DNA of 64,000 nt from Ditylenchus dipsaci (GCA_004194705.1 SADC01001329.1:124001-188000); one strand, 5' to 3'; positions 43,396 through 55,343 are shown, counted from the stretch's first letter. Notes: generated by a model not told the origin, from the letters alone. Made by a program: numbers and translations.

Positions 43396-43939
43396 AATAG
43401 TTTATCTCCTACCGCGATTCAAAAGAAATAAGACCCAAATTGATTGGAATAGCGTGCTGACCTTTCTCTTTGAGCAATCATTTCCATTTATATAAGGGTG
43501 GTGCAAGGCTGTGTGAGACTCCCTCTTACTGCACCACCAAGATTTGTTTCTCCGTTTATGGAACGTCTCCTTCATTTTACCTCTAAATACAACATCTATT
43601 GTGTGTGAAAATTAGTCGTAATGTCATCTTTGTTTTAATAGGTGTTTTTCAGTAAATTTTTTATTCCCTCAAAATTCTATCTCTACACAGTATTTGGTTC
43701 GGGGGGGGGGGGGGGCGGGTGTGGGATCCGCTATTTTTGAAGCTATTGGTTACAACCCAATTTTCATGCATTTTCGCAAGTCTATATTAGGTATCTTTTT
43801 GAACACTCAAGTGCAAGATCTTAGCTTCTTTTAAGCACAAAACTAGGGTTGTTCACGACCGTTTAATGCATAGTTTCGTTTAAACGGGTCCTGCTCAAAA
43901 ATTTGACAATATCTTAACAATCTTTTAATACCATTAGAT
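43396..43939. other. Intergenic; solo hAT-like end and poly-G
   Basis: Bases 43700-43716 are a long poly-G run. TAGGGTTGTTCACGACCGTT (43846-43865) with 'cgtttaaacggg' resembles a hAT terminus, related in style to 54948. No inverse partner was found nearby, although 'cccgtttaaacgg' recurs at 47307. Confidence 0.4.
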
Positions 43940-45763
43940 CAGGGCTGCCATATTGGCAAAAAAATGAGACACAAATCAGACACTACCAGAGCCCACAACT
44001 TTTGATTTACAAGACAAAATAGTCTGATTTTTTTTCGGCCTAAAACAGAAAATCAGACACTTTAAAAGTCAAAAACTTGTGAAAAAGATGGAGTGAAGGG
44101 TGACAACTTTTTTCAGGGTGTACCTGTGCATTATAGTTATACACAGAAAAAAAATCAGACTATTTTGGGTGCGTAGTCGTTTGAGTTATGGCGTGCAAAA
44201 GGGCACAAAGTAACTCAAACGACTTATTATGGACGTTTGAGTTACTTTGTGCCCTTTTGCACAAAGTAACTGAAACGTCTTAAAATTTGTTTTTGCGATA
44301 TTTGTTTGTTTTCGATTTCTTTTTCTCTTTCGTTACTCTTTGCAAATGTCTATGTCTTCTCCAGACGTCTTCTTCCTGGACCGATGAAAATACTGCTGGT
44401 CCTGAACCAATCAAACCTATTTCTATGTACTGTTCGGGAATTTTCTGTGCAAGTTCAGTTCTAATGTAATTGCGAATGTCTCAGTTTCAGCTTGATCCTC
44501 TGTGTTGTTGAAATCATCTTTCAACATGTTTGATTTCAGTGAAAATTCCTAAACACCTTAATTCCACTTCTTAGGTACCTAAAAAAATTGTTCAAAGGTG
44601 AATGGAGATGAAAGATAAATTTGCTGGCATTAGTTGTTACCACCTGTGTTAAGGTTTCAAATCACAAAATGAACGTCTTTTTATTCCAGGGTTCCAGCAA
44701 GGAGGTGGTGTGATACCGACTGGTGAAAAGTTTCCTCTCTCGGTAGGCAGCGTTTTCTGAATACCGGCTCTTATTCACTTAGGAGGGGCCGCAGACTTTT
44801 TTATTTCTATCATTTGTGACGAAGTGTGTGCTGGCTGCGAAGTGGCCAACCTTTAGCAGGTACTTAAAATATACCCGTTACCTGAAAACTGGCCAGGATT
44901 ACATAAAGACAGGATGCTTTTGTTTCATCAGCGCAAATGCCAAACAATGAGACAATGCAAACATGAGAACAGTGGTTTAACAATAACGAGCAAGATTCTC
45001 TTGATTAGCGCTGACCCTGAGAGCATTCACGACTCATATGGACGGTTCCTGGCACTTGTAGCAACGACGACCTCCGCCACCACCATTTCGAGGCTGAGGG
45101 CATTCGCAAGACATGTGTCCAGGCTTGCTGCAGTTGCAGCACGATGAACCACCTGAAAACAGTTGCAATCAGTTCGATGGCAAGACAACACAAGAGAAAC
45201 ACACCTTCTTTATTAATCTTCAAGAGCTTGATGCGCGAAAATTCAACAACTAAAAAACTTGGTAGAATTCACGGCAATCAGTGCAAACATTATTTTGACA
45301 GGTGAAATTAGTGCAGTCTGCACTGCTCATCAGGGATGAGACCTTTTGGCATATAGATGTTTGCGAATATATCAGAACTGAAAAGTTTGCGAAACTCTGC
45401 ACAGAAAATTCCCGAACAGTACATATAAATAGGTTTGATTGGTTCAGGACCAGCAGTATTTTCATCGGTCCAGGAAGAAGACGTCTGGAGAAGACATAGA
45501 CATTTGCAAAGAGTAACAAAAGAGAAAAAGAAATCGAAAACAAACAAATATCGCAAAAATAAATTTTAAGACGTTTCAGTTACTTTGTGCAAAAGGGCAC
45601 AAAGTAACTCAAACGTCCATAATAAGTCGTTTGAGTTACTTTGTGCCTTTTGCACGCCATAACTCAAACGCCCCTATGCCCTATTTTGTCTTGTAAATCA
45701 AAAGTTGTGGGCTCTGGTAGTGTCTGATTTGTGTCTGATTTTTTTGCCAATATGGCAGCCCTG
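43940..45763. mobile_element. hAT element with captured exons, TSD CATTAGAT
   Basis: CAGGGCTGCCATATTGGCAA and its inverse are flanked by perfect CATTAGAT (43932-43939, 45764-45771). Arms of about 500 bases follow, each with an inner palindrome 'gtttgagttactttgtgccc' and an exon-like stretch (TSSSWTDENTAGPEPIKPIS after a CTCCAG acceptor; 44366-44460 and inverse 45383-45478). The middle carries a - strand zinc-knuckle exon. No hAT transposase is present. Confidence 0.9.
45021..45152 (-). pseudogene. CCHC zinc-knuckle exon captured inside the hAT
   Basis: After a TTTTCAG acceptor the - strand reads SSCCNCSKPGHMSCECPQPR, a complete C-x2-C-x4-H-x4-C knuckle. A Gly-rich spacer and CYKCQE follow, then one base over HMSRECSQ, a second knuckle broken by a one-base deletion. 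Such tandem knuckles are typical of CNBP/GLH-type RNA or single-strand DNA-binding proteins, and are foreign to hAT transposases. A host exon captured by the transposon is the simplest reading. Confidence 0.75.
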
Positions 45764-45865
45764 CATTAGATGCACGAGGAATTTTGAGTACCCCATTTAA
45801 AAGATCATTGAAAACAAAAGAAAATCGAAATCTATATAAAAATTGAAAAGACAGTCAAAAAAGAC

Positions 45866-47302
45866 TCTAAATTTGGGATAATATTTAAAATTGGCCGTAA
45901 AATACTGAAAAATGGCCGTAAAATATTTAATTTTGGCCGTAAAATACTGAATTTTGGCCGTAAACTTTTGAATTTTGGACATAATTTGAATTTGGCCATA
46001 AAATACCGCATTTCTGTCATACATTGTTGGATTTTTGCCATAAACTAAAATATGGCCATGAATTTTGCCCATTGAAACTCATAGTGTCTGTTGTGTTGTC
46101 TCTTTGATCTTCCTTTTGTATGATGAGGTCGGTTCATCAAATTAATTTCCATCAATTTGCAGATATTACTGCAGACAAGGAAGGGGAGCTACGCGCCGGT
46201 TTCGTTCTTATTCGTCATCGAGGTCCTGGGTTCGTGCAAATCGGCAGCTATTTGGAGTGGCAAGTCAAGCGGTCAGCAATGTGGTTCGTCAATTCAAGGT
46301 AACTGGCGCTAACAAGAATCAATTATAGTTATCTTTTTCTGTTGTCATGTTTGCTGTTATTATTTTTGCCTGCGTTCGAGAGATGTGTTTAGTAGTGAAT
46401 AAAGATTGCTGTCCCCGTCTTATAATGGCTTTTTGTGGACGTTTCTGGAGTTTGCCGCCCACAAATTTGGAAACGGGCCGCTAGAGTGTTATGCTGCCCG
46501 ATTTTTCTTAAATGTTAAAGTAATTTTAACACACCCTGTAGTTCAATTGGGATGTGGAGTATAGTTCAAGTGCTCCGTGTTAGGAAAAAAAAGAAGAAGA
46601 CCATTACAACGATGACTGTTTAATTCTCTGCCTGTTGTTAAACCATGTTTACTTGTTGTTGTCGTTGTTCGAAAATAAATGAATGTAGCCGATTTTAAGG
46701 TGTGAATGTTAATAGGTGCGATAAGAGATGAAAGATCGAGATGTGGTTCAGGAGGAACAGAATGTTTGGATTAAAACATTGGACACATAAGTAAAATGTA
46801 GGTATATGTATAAGCGGTCATTTGTGTATCTGTTGTTTATACGGCGGAATAATGGAGTCTATGAATGGATAGTCTATATATAGACAGATTGAATTTATGG
46901 CAAAAATTCAGTATTTTAGGGCCTCATTCAGAAAAATTCCATCGAATTGGTGTCAACCACCTCGGAATGGGTGCCTACCCAGGTACTAATTGCAAATTGG
47001 GATGTAGACATGTAGATCAATTATGCTAGAACCGGCCTGAGTTTATGGCTAAAATCTAATAGTTTATGGCCAAAATCCAACAATTTTTGGCCAAAATTGA
47101 GTATTTTTCGGCCTAATTTGAGTTTATGGCCAGAATTTAAAAGTTTACGGCCAAAATTCAAAAGTTTACGGCCAAAATTCAAAAGTTTACGGCCAAAATT
47201 CAGTATTTTACGGCCAGCTCGAGTTTACGGCCATAATTAAATATTTTACGGCCATTTTTCACAATTTTACGGCCAAAATTAAATACCACCCCTAAATTTG
47301 TA
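45866..47302. mobile_element. TTTACGGCC-array element with captured exon
   Basis: Left array 45885-46070 (TTTTGGCCGTAAAATACTGA and variants, seven to eight units) and right array 47030-47290 (inverse, ten units) face each other. The ends 'ctaaatttggg' and 'cccctaaatttg' are inverse. About 950 bp between the arrays hold one exon-like stretch and an AATAAA (46399). Design as in MULEs with array ends; no transposase, and the duplication is not found. Confidence 0.65.
46163..46298 (+). CDS. Exon-like stretch inside the array element, unidentified
   Basis: Bounded by an ATTTGCAG acceptor and an AAG/GTAACT donor, it reads ITADKEGELRAGFVLIRHRG, PGFVQIGSYLEWQVKRSAMW, FVNSR. GC content is higher than around it. 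No domain is recognised. It may be a captured host exon or part of a lost transposase gene. Confidence 0.4.
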
Positions 47303-48994
47303 CCCGTTTAAACGGACTGCTCTTTGGTTTGCCCACTCACTATCAAATTTCAAATTCCGCTCAAGACAAAAAACATTTAAGATATGAAAAAATTAGAATT
47401 TAAAATTTTAAAAATTCGAATGCAAATCAAAGAGCAGTTTCTAAAGTAAATCGGCCATTAATCGGCCGGTGTCAGAAAACGAGGTTTCCTTAGCGAAATC
47501 AAAGTTTCAGGCAAAGATGATTTTTAGAATTAACTTTCGACGGTTTGCTTAACACTCCAAAAGCTTGTTTTGTTTTTTTCAAAGCATTATCTGGTGCACT
47601 TTTTGTACTGCTCTGTCGAAAAGTATTTACCATTCATTAAAAAAACGGCGTTTTCACGCTTTTTTGTGCATATTTTTTATTAACAATGTTTTAGAAAATA
47701 AAAACAACGATTTCTTTAAGGTGAAATTTTCTCATTCGATTGTCGTAAACACCTAAATAATATGTCATTAGAAAGCTCGTAATCTGCGCTTTCTTTTGCA
47801 CATGAAACTAGTTTCATCTGTTATAAAAATTTGCATGGTCTACTTCTTTAAAGTTGCATAGATAAAAATCGTGACTTGGTCGGTTCACAAGGGCAGCGAA
47901 CACCATGTAGTAACTTTTTGTCAACTTTTTTTCACCATCGTGTTCAGCATGAAATTCTCCACAAGAATGTACCTTCAGGACGTACGACCTTTGCGTCAAA
48001 AAAGTCTAATCACCTCTAAAACCGGCCAAACAAGCAAAAAAAAATAGCGTGCCACCATGTGGGATCAAACCTGCACACCATTTGGGCCAAAAACACAAAC
48101 GCTTACGCACTGCGCCACCGAGGCCACTTTTTCGAATTAAAATGGCTTTTCCTCTTCTTTTAACCCAAGATTTTGTTTTTAAACTGAATAAAATAATGCA
48201 ATTCAAGCTACCTCCAGACTGGCTGTTGTCTAGGAGATTGCCTTATTTTTCTGGGTCTCATATATCGGCAAGGAAGTAATGTGCTACTAGTAAAATTGTT
48301 TTTCTGGGGGAGGACGGTGGAGATGTTGAAATCTATTAAGGATATAGCCTTGACCCGATTCGGACAATAATGTCTATCTAGGCGTCCAGCTGCAAAAAGA
48401 AAAAAAGTTTGCAAAAAAACTGCAGAAATAAACCATTTTTGAGTTTTAGCATTATACAGAATTCACGAAACGCACCTCCGCCTATGTATTCATGACTGGC
48501 TGGCTATTGATACTGGTCTAGCCGATATCAATGCGATAATTGTTTTTTTGTGTAAAATCATCTTTATTTCTGCAAGGGGAATAGAAGTTTTTCACATAAT
48601 CTTCCCCATTTCTCATATTCTGATGGTCGAGACCTATATTTCCACATTCCTTTGAACTGTTCCACTCCTAATGAATACTTTTATTTCCTATTGACCACCC
48701 CTCTATCCCCAATATTTCAAGCATTCATTCAAGAGTGGTGGTCCTTGATCCCCTCCGAAAACAATCTTCTTTCCTTTCCTTTCAATTGCTTTTGTGCACA
48801 GGGAATTCCCCATCTCACCATTCAGAGGTCGATATTTTGTGTGTTCAGAGAACAGCTGGACTCAACAATAATAATTTCTTCTCAAAAGCCTTAATCGCAA
48901 AAAATCTATAGTAAAATCATTTTTCGCTATCCTATGTCCGATCAAATTACCTAGTAATCTTTTCTTTAATACGCTCCATCCATTTTCACTACTA
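47303..48994. other. No gene recognised; one tRNA-derived repeat
   Basis: AT-rich. The frame 48652-48894 (+) is open but shows no motif. A tRNA-derived repeat at 48050 is listed separately. Nothing else is supported. Confidence 0.35.
48050..48123 (-). repeat. tRNA-derived (SINE-like) sequence, second copy
   Basis: The - strand begins GCCTCGGTGGCGCAGTGCGT (A box) and about 45 bases later reads GCAGGTTTGATCCCACATGG (B box). It matches the copy at 20648 over about 75 bases including the spacer. A dispersed polymerase III-type repeat is the best explanation. Confidence 0.65.
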
Positions 48995-49307
48995 CAGGGT
49001 GTACCAAGAAATTTTAGAGTTTTAAAATATCTCTTTCTTTTTTCTAGACCAATTTTCTAATCCATTTTTTGCCAATTGATTTTTATGTATAATGTCAAAA
49101 AACACGATTTTTGCTTGCTCTCCCTGTGGCCTTACCGATACAGAAGCTATGCACAGACCAGGATCAAAATCACAGGGGCGACCATGCGAAAATCCTTTGA
49201 CACTATACGCCGAGAGAAAAATCGATTGACAAAAACAGAACTTCAATAATCGATTCAGAAAAAAATTACGGCCATTATAAAATTCTAAAATTTCTTGACA
49301 CACCCTG
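48995..49307. mobile_element. Mariner-type MITE CAGGGTGT, TSD TA
   Basis: CAGGGTGTACCAAGAAATTT and its inverse (AAATTTCTTGACACACCCTG) are flanked by TA on both sides (48993-48994, 49308-49309). The 313-bp interior shows no transposase motif. An isolated right end of the same type occurs at 46527-46539 ('ttaacacaccctgta'). Confidence 0.8.
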
Positions 49308-49362
49308 TATTATTATTTGTGGTTTTGACAGAAAATTTCACTAATCCCCTTTTTTATTTCAG

Positions 49363-49484
49363 AACAACCTACCTACAAAATATTGTGCACAACAATATTT
49401 TTCCCTTTACTTTTTTGGATCTAAAAAGAAGGGAAATAGCGAAAGTGATTTGTTCAACTGCAAAAGGAGTGGTGCTTGTTGGGG
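49363..49484 (+). promoter_or_regulatory. Possible 5' leader exon of the membrane-protein gene
   Basis: An ATTTCAG acceptor at 49356-49362 precedes about 120 bases up to the ATG at 49485. An open frame here (LDLKRREIAKVICSTAKGVV, ending in TAA at 49516) overlaps the start in another frame. It is either an upstream open frame or the last exon of a different gene, since AATAAA follows at 49518. Confidence 0.3.
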
Positions 49485-52400
49485 ATGAGTTCAGATCCAC
49501 TGACCACCAACAATAACAATAAAGCAAGTTTTGGGGGTAGAAAGTGACCCATCTCCCTCTTCTTTTTCTCTACTACCACAACAAAAACAGGTGGACTTGT
49601 CACGTCTTTTTTCGGACGTTTCGAGGACTGTGTCTGGCATTCGGAATATACTTGGGAGTTCACCGGCTCAAACACAACCACTTGCTGGTCCATCTGCTGA
49701 AGCGGCATCTTCTTCTTCGTTGCTCGGAGAAGCAGGTTTGTTTCTTAAGATAAATAGCATGGCCGAATCAAAACATTTGCCATGCAGGGTGACTTGCAAG
49801 TCAACCCTCTGTATTGGAGCTACCAAAGAGCTACTGGGTGCACACCCTTTTTTCACCTCCTTTTATTAACAAGTTTGGTGTCAAAATGTTCCTCACACTC
49901 TTGGCTATCCAACTAGATGATTAGCGCAGAATTTACACCTACTGGAGCTTATGTGCAGGCTTCTTAGGTTAAATTCCGAAAATTGATGATGGTTTTGAAG
50001 TTTTTCGTTGATTGGTTTGGTTGTTATTTTCTGATTTTTTCTATAAGTCACACGTTTTACATACAAAAATGTAGCTGAGATCCTAAGCTTTCATTTGAGC
50101 TATCATACAAAGAGAGAAAAACTCGAGCCCTGATTAAAATTCGAAAACCTAATTCCTTGCCATCCTAGTACAGTCAAACCTCTTTAACTAAACACCCCAG
50201 GGGACCGGCTTCAGGGTGTCGGTTATCGGGTGTCAGGTTAGAGGGTTGACATTTTTTCGAAAACAAGGTGTTGGCTTATCGAGGCTTTGACTTTATTCAG
50301 ACAAATAGCAACAATAACAATGATAGAAACAGCTTTTGCTTACCGGCACTCATTTAAAAAAACGAATAGTCGGATGAGTCAATAATGAATGAAGCCGACA
50401 AAAAATCAGGATGACAAGGGTCGCGCGACATTTGCGCTCCACGACATTTGCGCTTCGACACTTGCGCCCCACGACATTTGCGCTTCGACACTTGCGCCCC
50501 ACGACACTTGCGCCCCGACATTAGCGCCCAAAAATTAATTATGTTGTAGAGTTTTTATTAGATTCCATCATCCTCTATTTGGTTGACCTAACCTCTAGGT
50601 GGCCTTAATGGCCGTCCGGGTGCTGAGGTATCTTTTAGGTTGTTGAACTAACTTCCTTCGGGCTATTTAAAAAATTTACTTTCTAAAACCGCAGTTTACA
50701 TACCTTCTAAGTGGGTTACCTATAAATCTTTAATTCAACTTACTTTTTAAGTAGGTCGCTAACCGAAATGCGGGTTTGGTTTGGACCCTATATAGGTGTT
50801 TTAATAAGGATGGTACTTTCTTCTTACCGCAAAACACTTGAAATTACCGCAAATCATTTTTTATTACCGCAATTTGATTTTCCCGCAAAATAGTTTTTTC
50901 TTACCGCAAAATAGTTTTTTCTTACCGCAAAATACTTTTTTCTTACCGCAAAAATACTTTTTTCTTACCGCAAAAAATTTTCTCGACGTTTCTAGTCAAA
51001 ATTTTGCGGGAATTTGAATTTTTCAGTCAGGAAATAACTTGGATCCCTCAGAATCCAAGCCCGGAGTGGTCAGAAGCCCCTGAAAGTTGGTTTTTTCGGG
51101 TTCACTAAAGGAGGGGGGGGGGGGTAAACTTTTGCGAAAAATCGATTGAGCGGATCAGATTTCGGGTCCGATACCTTTAATAGCTCAGAATCGTGTGGTT
51201 CGGTGTTATTTGAGGTGGTTTGGAATGGATAGCGAAGAATTTTGAGCGATAAGCGTATCGGACCCAAAATCTGATCCACTCAATCGATTTTTCGCAAAAA
51301 AATCCACCGCGCTCCCTATAGTAAAGTCTTTTGCGGTAAGAAAAAAGTATTTTTGCTGTAAGAAAAAAGTATTTTGCGGTAAGAAAAAAGTATTTTGCGG
51401 GAAAATCAAATTGCGGTAATAAAAAAATGATTTGCAGTAATTTTCAAGTGTTTTGCGGTAAGAAAAAAATATCATCCTTTAATAATTGGTTTTGATTATT
51501 ATTATACTTGGTTTGTCATGTCAACCTTCCAATATCAGCGCGAAAACTTTGGAAAATCCAGAGGAGGACTTTATATTTTGAAATCTAAATAGTTGTTTTA
51601 TCTCATGATGATGGTCGAAGAATTGGTCAAACATGGGAGTTGAAAATAAAGCCTTTTCGCATATTAGAATCCCCTGCTTATAGAGATCTTCTCTGGAAGG
51701 TAGTCGAAAAATAAATATCCGGGGCTCTATCAGATGAAATACAGTATGTAAAACTCTCTTTAGGTGGCCGGCTACCCTATTGCTCACCTATACGATTTTT
51801 TGACTTAGGTTTTAGTTTTAACTTTTTTAGTTCGGGAAACACTTTTAAGTCCGCTCTAACATACGCTCGTCTACCTCTCGCCTAAACTAAAACCTAAGCA
51901 AAATGCATCTTGAGGCTCTTTGTGCCACATACCACTGACGAGAACATGGTAACATAACATAATATGAGATGTAAAGCCAATTTTCTGGTATGGAAATATG
52001 CTTAACTAAGTTTTAACCCATAATTAATTTTGGGGCGTAAATGTCGGGGCGCAAGTGTCGGGCGCAAATGTCGGGGCTGTGTCAAATGTCGAAGCGCAAA
52101 TGTCGCGGGGCGCAAATGTCGCGTGACCACGACAAGACAGAATTAACTTTTTGGAAAAATTGAAGAAAATTTTGTGGCGGCAATTGAAATTTAACTTTTT
52201 GATTTTTTTTTGCAAAAATTTTAGTGAAAAATTAGTGGGATGTCGGGTTATCGAGGGGAATTTTCGACCCTACTTGGATATACCCCCCCCCCAAATCAAC
52301 TTTTTTTAAAAGTGTTTCAAACACCTTATATCGACCTAAAATGGCCTCAGAAGTTCAAAAAAGACATTATTTTTAAGTTCTGGTCAACAAAAATCGAGTT

Positions 52401-54079
52401 TTGGACACTTTAAAATTTCGACTTTTTACCTGTTTTATCATGTTTTGGTCACTGGAGCTGGGCAAAAATAGTCTCTAAATGCATTTTTGTTCAAGAGTCT
52501 TGCTCGGAATTATGTCTAAGGTAAGTGAGTGCGCGCATTTCTAACCAACCAAGCCCCCCACGCTCCCATCTTGGGGGCTTGGAGTTGAGATGCGCACACC
52601 CACATACCTTAGACGCAAATCACTCGAAAGTGACTCTGGATGCATAAAAATGTATGCATACCATAGTTTATTTATGCGGTAGGCCCCAGTCAATAAAACT
52701 ATGTTCAACATCTTCCTTTTTGTTAGAAATTGGCACTTTTTTGGTCCATTTCCACCCAAATACAGACCTAAATCCCTTTAAAAATGGTCAAAATGGGTGA
52801 TTTTGGGTGGTCCCAAAACTCAGTTTTTTATTGACCAGAACTCAAAATAATGCCTTTTTTGAACTCCTGAGGCCATTTTAGGTCGATATAGGGTGTTTGG
52901 AAACACTTTTGAAAAAAGTTGATTTGGGGGGGGGTATATCAAGTAGCGCCAAATTTTCTTTATGCGGACCAGCCTGGGGTGTCGGCTTATCGAGGTGTCG
53001 GTTATAGCGGTGCCACTTTGCATTATTTCTCTGCTGGCCAACCAAACCGGGCTGGAGGTGTCGGGTTAAAAGAGGCTTGACTGTAAGATGATCCTACCCG
53101 GGGCTGTTCCAGAACTCTTCAGTATCATTTTTGGAAGTGACGTTTTTGGCGATTTTAATTTACATACTCATTTGCAACCTTACACTCAAAATGTAGCTCT
53201 ACTTCTCAGCTTCATTATCAGTATATGATTGTGAATGATCATGTAAATTAAAGTTGCAAAAAAGTCAGTTCCAAAATAATACCGAATCCTACACCTTGAT
53301 AGTACTCATTTCTTCCCTGGTCAAACCTTCGCTAGCTACCTTATTTTTCTGAAGTGTTTTTGGTGATTTTGTGATTTTACTGACATCAAATCATTGCTGT
53401 AAGTAGTTACAATCGATTGCTCGATGAATTTTTGGCCCTTAAAGTCAAAAAACTTACTAAGGCTGAGATATAAGGTCCGCAGGGTGGGGATTATTAGAGA
53501 GTGTAGGATTAATAGAGAAAATACGGTAAACCCAAAATATTTGCAAATGTGAATCTTTCTTTGAAATTTTTTAAATTCAGCCGAAGGAATGTCTTCTTCG
53601 TCGGGTAAAACTGACTCAGAATCTTCTATGCCATTTGGTGGATTGTTTGGTGGCTCAAACGTGTGCTTTAAAACATGTGGTATGGAGGATATACATTTGC
53701 CGCAAGGGTAATACCTAACTCACAAAACAATATCCAGTTTTTATTTAATTGTTTTGTTACAGAGAGCTGGCGAGATGTTCTTAACTATGAAATCTGCATG
53801 GTAATCCTAACCATGATAACTGTGATTTGTGCTTTACTGATGACCGCTACAGTGCTCTATTACATGTACAGCAGAAATCAAAAGCAGAAAAGAGATGACG
53901 AGGGCAGCAATTGCACAAGGTCCTGTGCTTATACGGCTACCACACCTCCACTGTATAGTGGACCAATTAATAGAGGGACCCGAGGAAATCAGCAAGTAGA
54001 CCACTGCAATGTTTCTCCGACTTCAAATTCTCAGATGGTTTCAAGTGTTCAAAAATTTGGCGCTGATTCACACGAATAG
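49485..54079 (+). CDS. Four-exon single-pass membrane protein, unidentified
   Basis: Exon 1 from ATG 49485 (MSSDPLTTNNNNKAS) to about 49536; exon 2 49591-49735 (VDLSRLFSDVSRTVSGIRNI, then Ser/Ala-rich); exon 3 53581-53707 (EGMSSSSGKTDSESSMPFGG, then SNVCFKTCGMEDIHLPQ); exon 4 53763-54079 (ESWRDVLNYE, a hydrophobic segment ICMVILTMITVICALLMTAT, then a basic turn RNQKQKRDDE and a Ser/Thr-rich tail). Stop at 54077-54079; AATAAA at about 54103. Frames agree at exon 2/3. Exon 1/2 and 3/4 each need one G fewer in a G run at the donor, which suggests homopolymer errors. Intron 2 (3.85 kb) contains the nested pogo-type element. Likely a plasma or organelle membrane protein with no signal peptide; no family recognised. 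Confidence 0.6.
50419..52128. mobile_element. ACATTTGCGCTTCG-array element, 8-bp TSD
   Basis: GGTCGCGCGACATTTGCGC and inverse ends are followed by arrays of CGACATTTGCGC(TTCG/CCC) units (50421-50530, 52030-52125). The flanks are ATGACAAG and ACGACAAG, eight bases with one mismatch. The middle has no recognised gene apart from the inserted 50807 element. hAT or MULE cannot be decided from this. Confidence 0.75.
50807..51478. mobile_element. TTACCGCAAAA-array element, TSD TTAATA
   Basis: AGGATGGTACTTTCTTCTTA and its inverse are flanked by TTAATA (50801-50806, 51479-51484). Arrays of TTTTTTCTTACCGCAAAATA units occupy both arms (50815-50985, 51320-51465). The centre is a second palindrome with 'gatcagattttgggtccgat' words. 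It is inserted in the element 50419-52128. Confidence 0.8.
52266..52951. mobile_element. Poly-C palindromic element, copy inside the pogo-type element
   Basis: The ends 'tacttggatataccccccccc' and 'gggggggggtatatcaagtag' are inverse, with arms 'aaatcaactttttttaaaag', 'cgacctaaaatggcctcaga'. The conserved core at 52505-52690 (AAGGTAAGTGAGTGCG, GC stem, 'ccttagacgcaaatcactcg', 'tgcataccatagttt') is shared with the copies at 11301 and 27849. Confidence 0.75.
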
Positions 54080-54564
54080 TTCATGTCGTTTAACTTAGTT
54101 TCAATAAAAAAAACTTCTACACGTCCACTTGGGAAAAATTGAAAATACGGTCAACTTTTGACAAGATTCGTCAGTCCACTTCCAAAATCACAAAGGTTCA
54201 GATTTTACCTTTGTTTTTTGTGAATGACAATAATTTTGCAATTAAGACCCGTAGCTCTCAATATGGTGACCTATTTTAAAGGAGCATGCTGACCTGTTTC
54301 AAAATTTGGTCACGCTTAAGGTCCGTCGACCCCTCGATTGAAGGGCACAGTAGTGTAGTGTGCGACTGGTCTTCAACCTAGAGGAATGTGGATCTCATGA
54401 CAGGAGATACGCCTGAGATCTGAAAGGGCATCCAGCTCCTTTGAGGAGACTGGATCTGGATGAACTTATGACTCACACTGTCAGCTTGGATGTCGCTAAG
54501 ATTCACACTAGTTTTGATCTCTTTCAAGATATTAGGATTCGTCTCAATACTCTTAATCTCGGCC
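54080..54564. other. 3' flank; solo hairpin end
   Basis: After the polyadenylation signal near 54103, AAAGGAGCATGCTGACCTGT (54279-54298) is one end of the AAAGGGGCATGC hairpin without a partner. The sequence 54330-54500 is less AT-rich but shows no exon I can support. Confidence 0.4.
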
Positions 54565-55343
54565 TTTTTTGGTCAACTATGAATAGTGTTTGAAATAGCT
54601 GTCTTCTAAGTATGGGTATGTGGGTGTGCGTATGTGGGTGTGCGCATCTCAACCCCAAGCAACCAAGCCCCCTGCGCCCCCTTCGGGCGCAGGGGGCTTG
54701 GTTGGTTAGAGATGCGCGCACTCACTTACCTTAGACATAATTCCGAGCAAGACTCTTGATCAAAAATACATGTAGAGACCTTTTTGCCTAGCTCCAGTGA
54801 CCAAAATGCGGTAGGATACCTTAATACCCGATATTTTAGCTTGGGGGCCAAGGCAATCGGTCAACTTATGGTAACCAAAATTTTTTTGAAAACCTATTTT
54901 TTAGTGCGGAAATTGTTTGGAAACTACTTTTTTTATCGGTTTTAGCGTAGGGTTGCGCGCGTTCGTTTAATTTGGCCTAAGCCGTTTACCGTTTAGGACC
55001 CGTTTATCAGATCCGTTTATTGTTTACGTTTAATGAAAATGACCCGTTTAATGAAAATGACCCGTTTTCCAAACCCGTACCCCAAAAAGCGGGGGGAGGC
55101 CAACCCTAGTCTTCACAGGTTTGGTTGAGACAAAGTTTGATTGTATTAGTCATCTCGGGATTCTTCGTCATGTCGTTTTTTTCTTGCTCAACTTCCTTTT
55201 CATCAGGCTCTGTGGAAGGCGCAAATTTTAACCTTTTTAGGTGCCATTATCTAAGAAAGGCGATATTAAAAAGGACAAAACCAACCACTAAAACAATAAT
55301 GGCTAGAACAGAAGAGCGGCCTTGCCACTAAAATCGAAAAGAA

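Larger units (their letters stand above)
50171..53083. mobile_element. Pogo/Tigger-type element, TSD TA, host of nested insertions
   Basis: The ends CAGTCAAACCTCTTTAACTA and ...GTTAAAAGAGGCTTGACTG, with TA at 50169-50170 and 53084-53085, are pogo/Tigger-like. Subterminal words 'gtgtcgg(c)ttatcgag' recur at both ends (50205-50290, 52240-52265, 52975-53060). Two elements sit inside: 50419-52128, which itself contains 50807-51478, and 52266-52951. No transposase frame is seen. Confidence 0.8.

Noticed and set aside
43693..43720. Regulatory G-quadruplex promoter
   Set aside because: The poly-G run is isolated, with no gene start nearby. Such runs are common at poly-C elements here, and its length may be unreliable.
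45250..45556. Two overlapping - strand protein genes
   Set aside because: They lie in the inverted arm of the hAT and mirror 44287-44460. Only the short exon-like piece after the acceptor is plausible.
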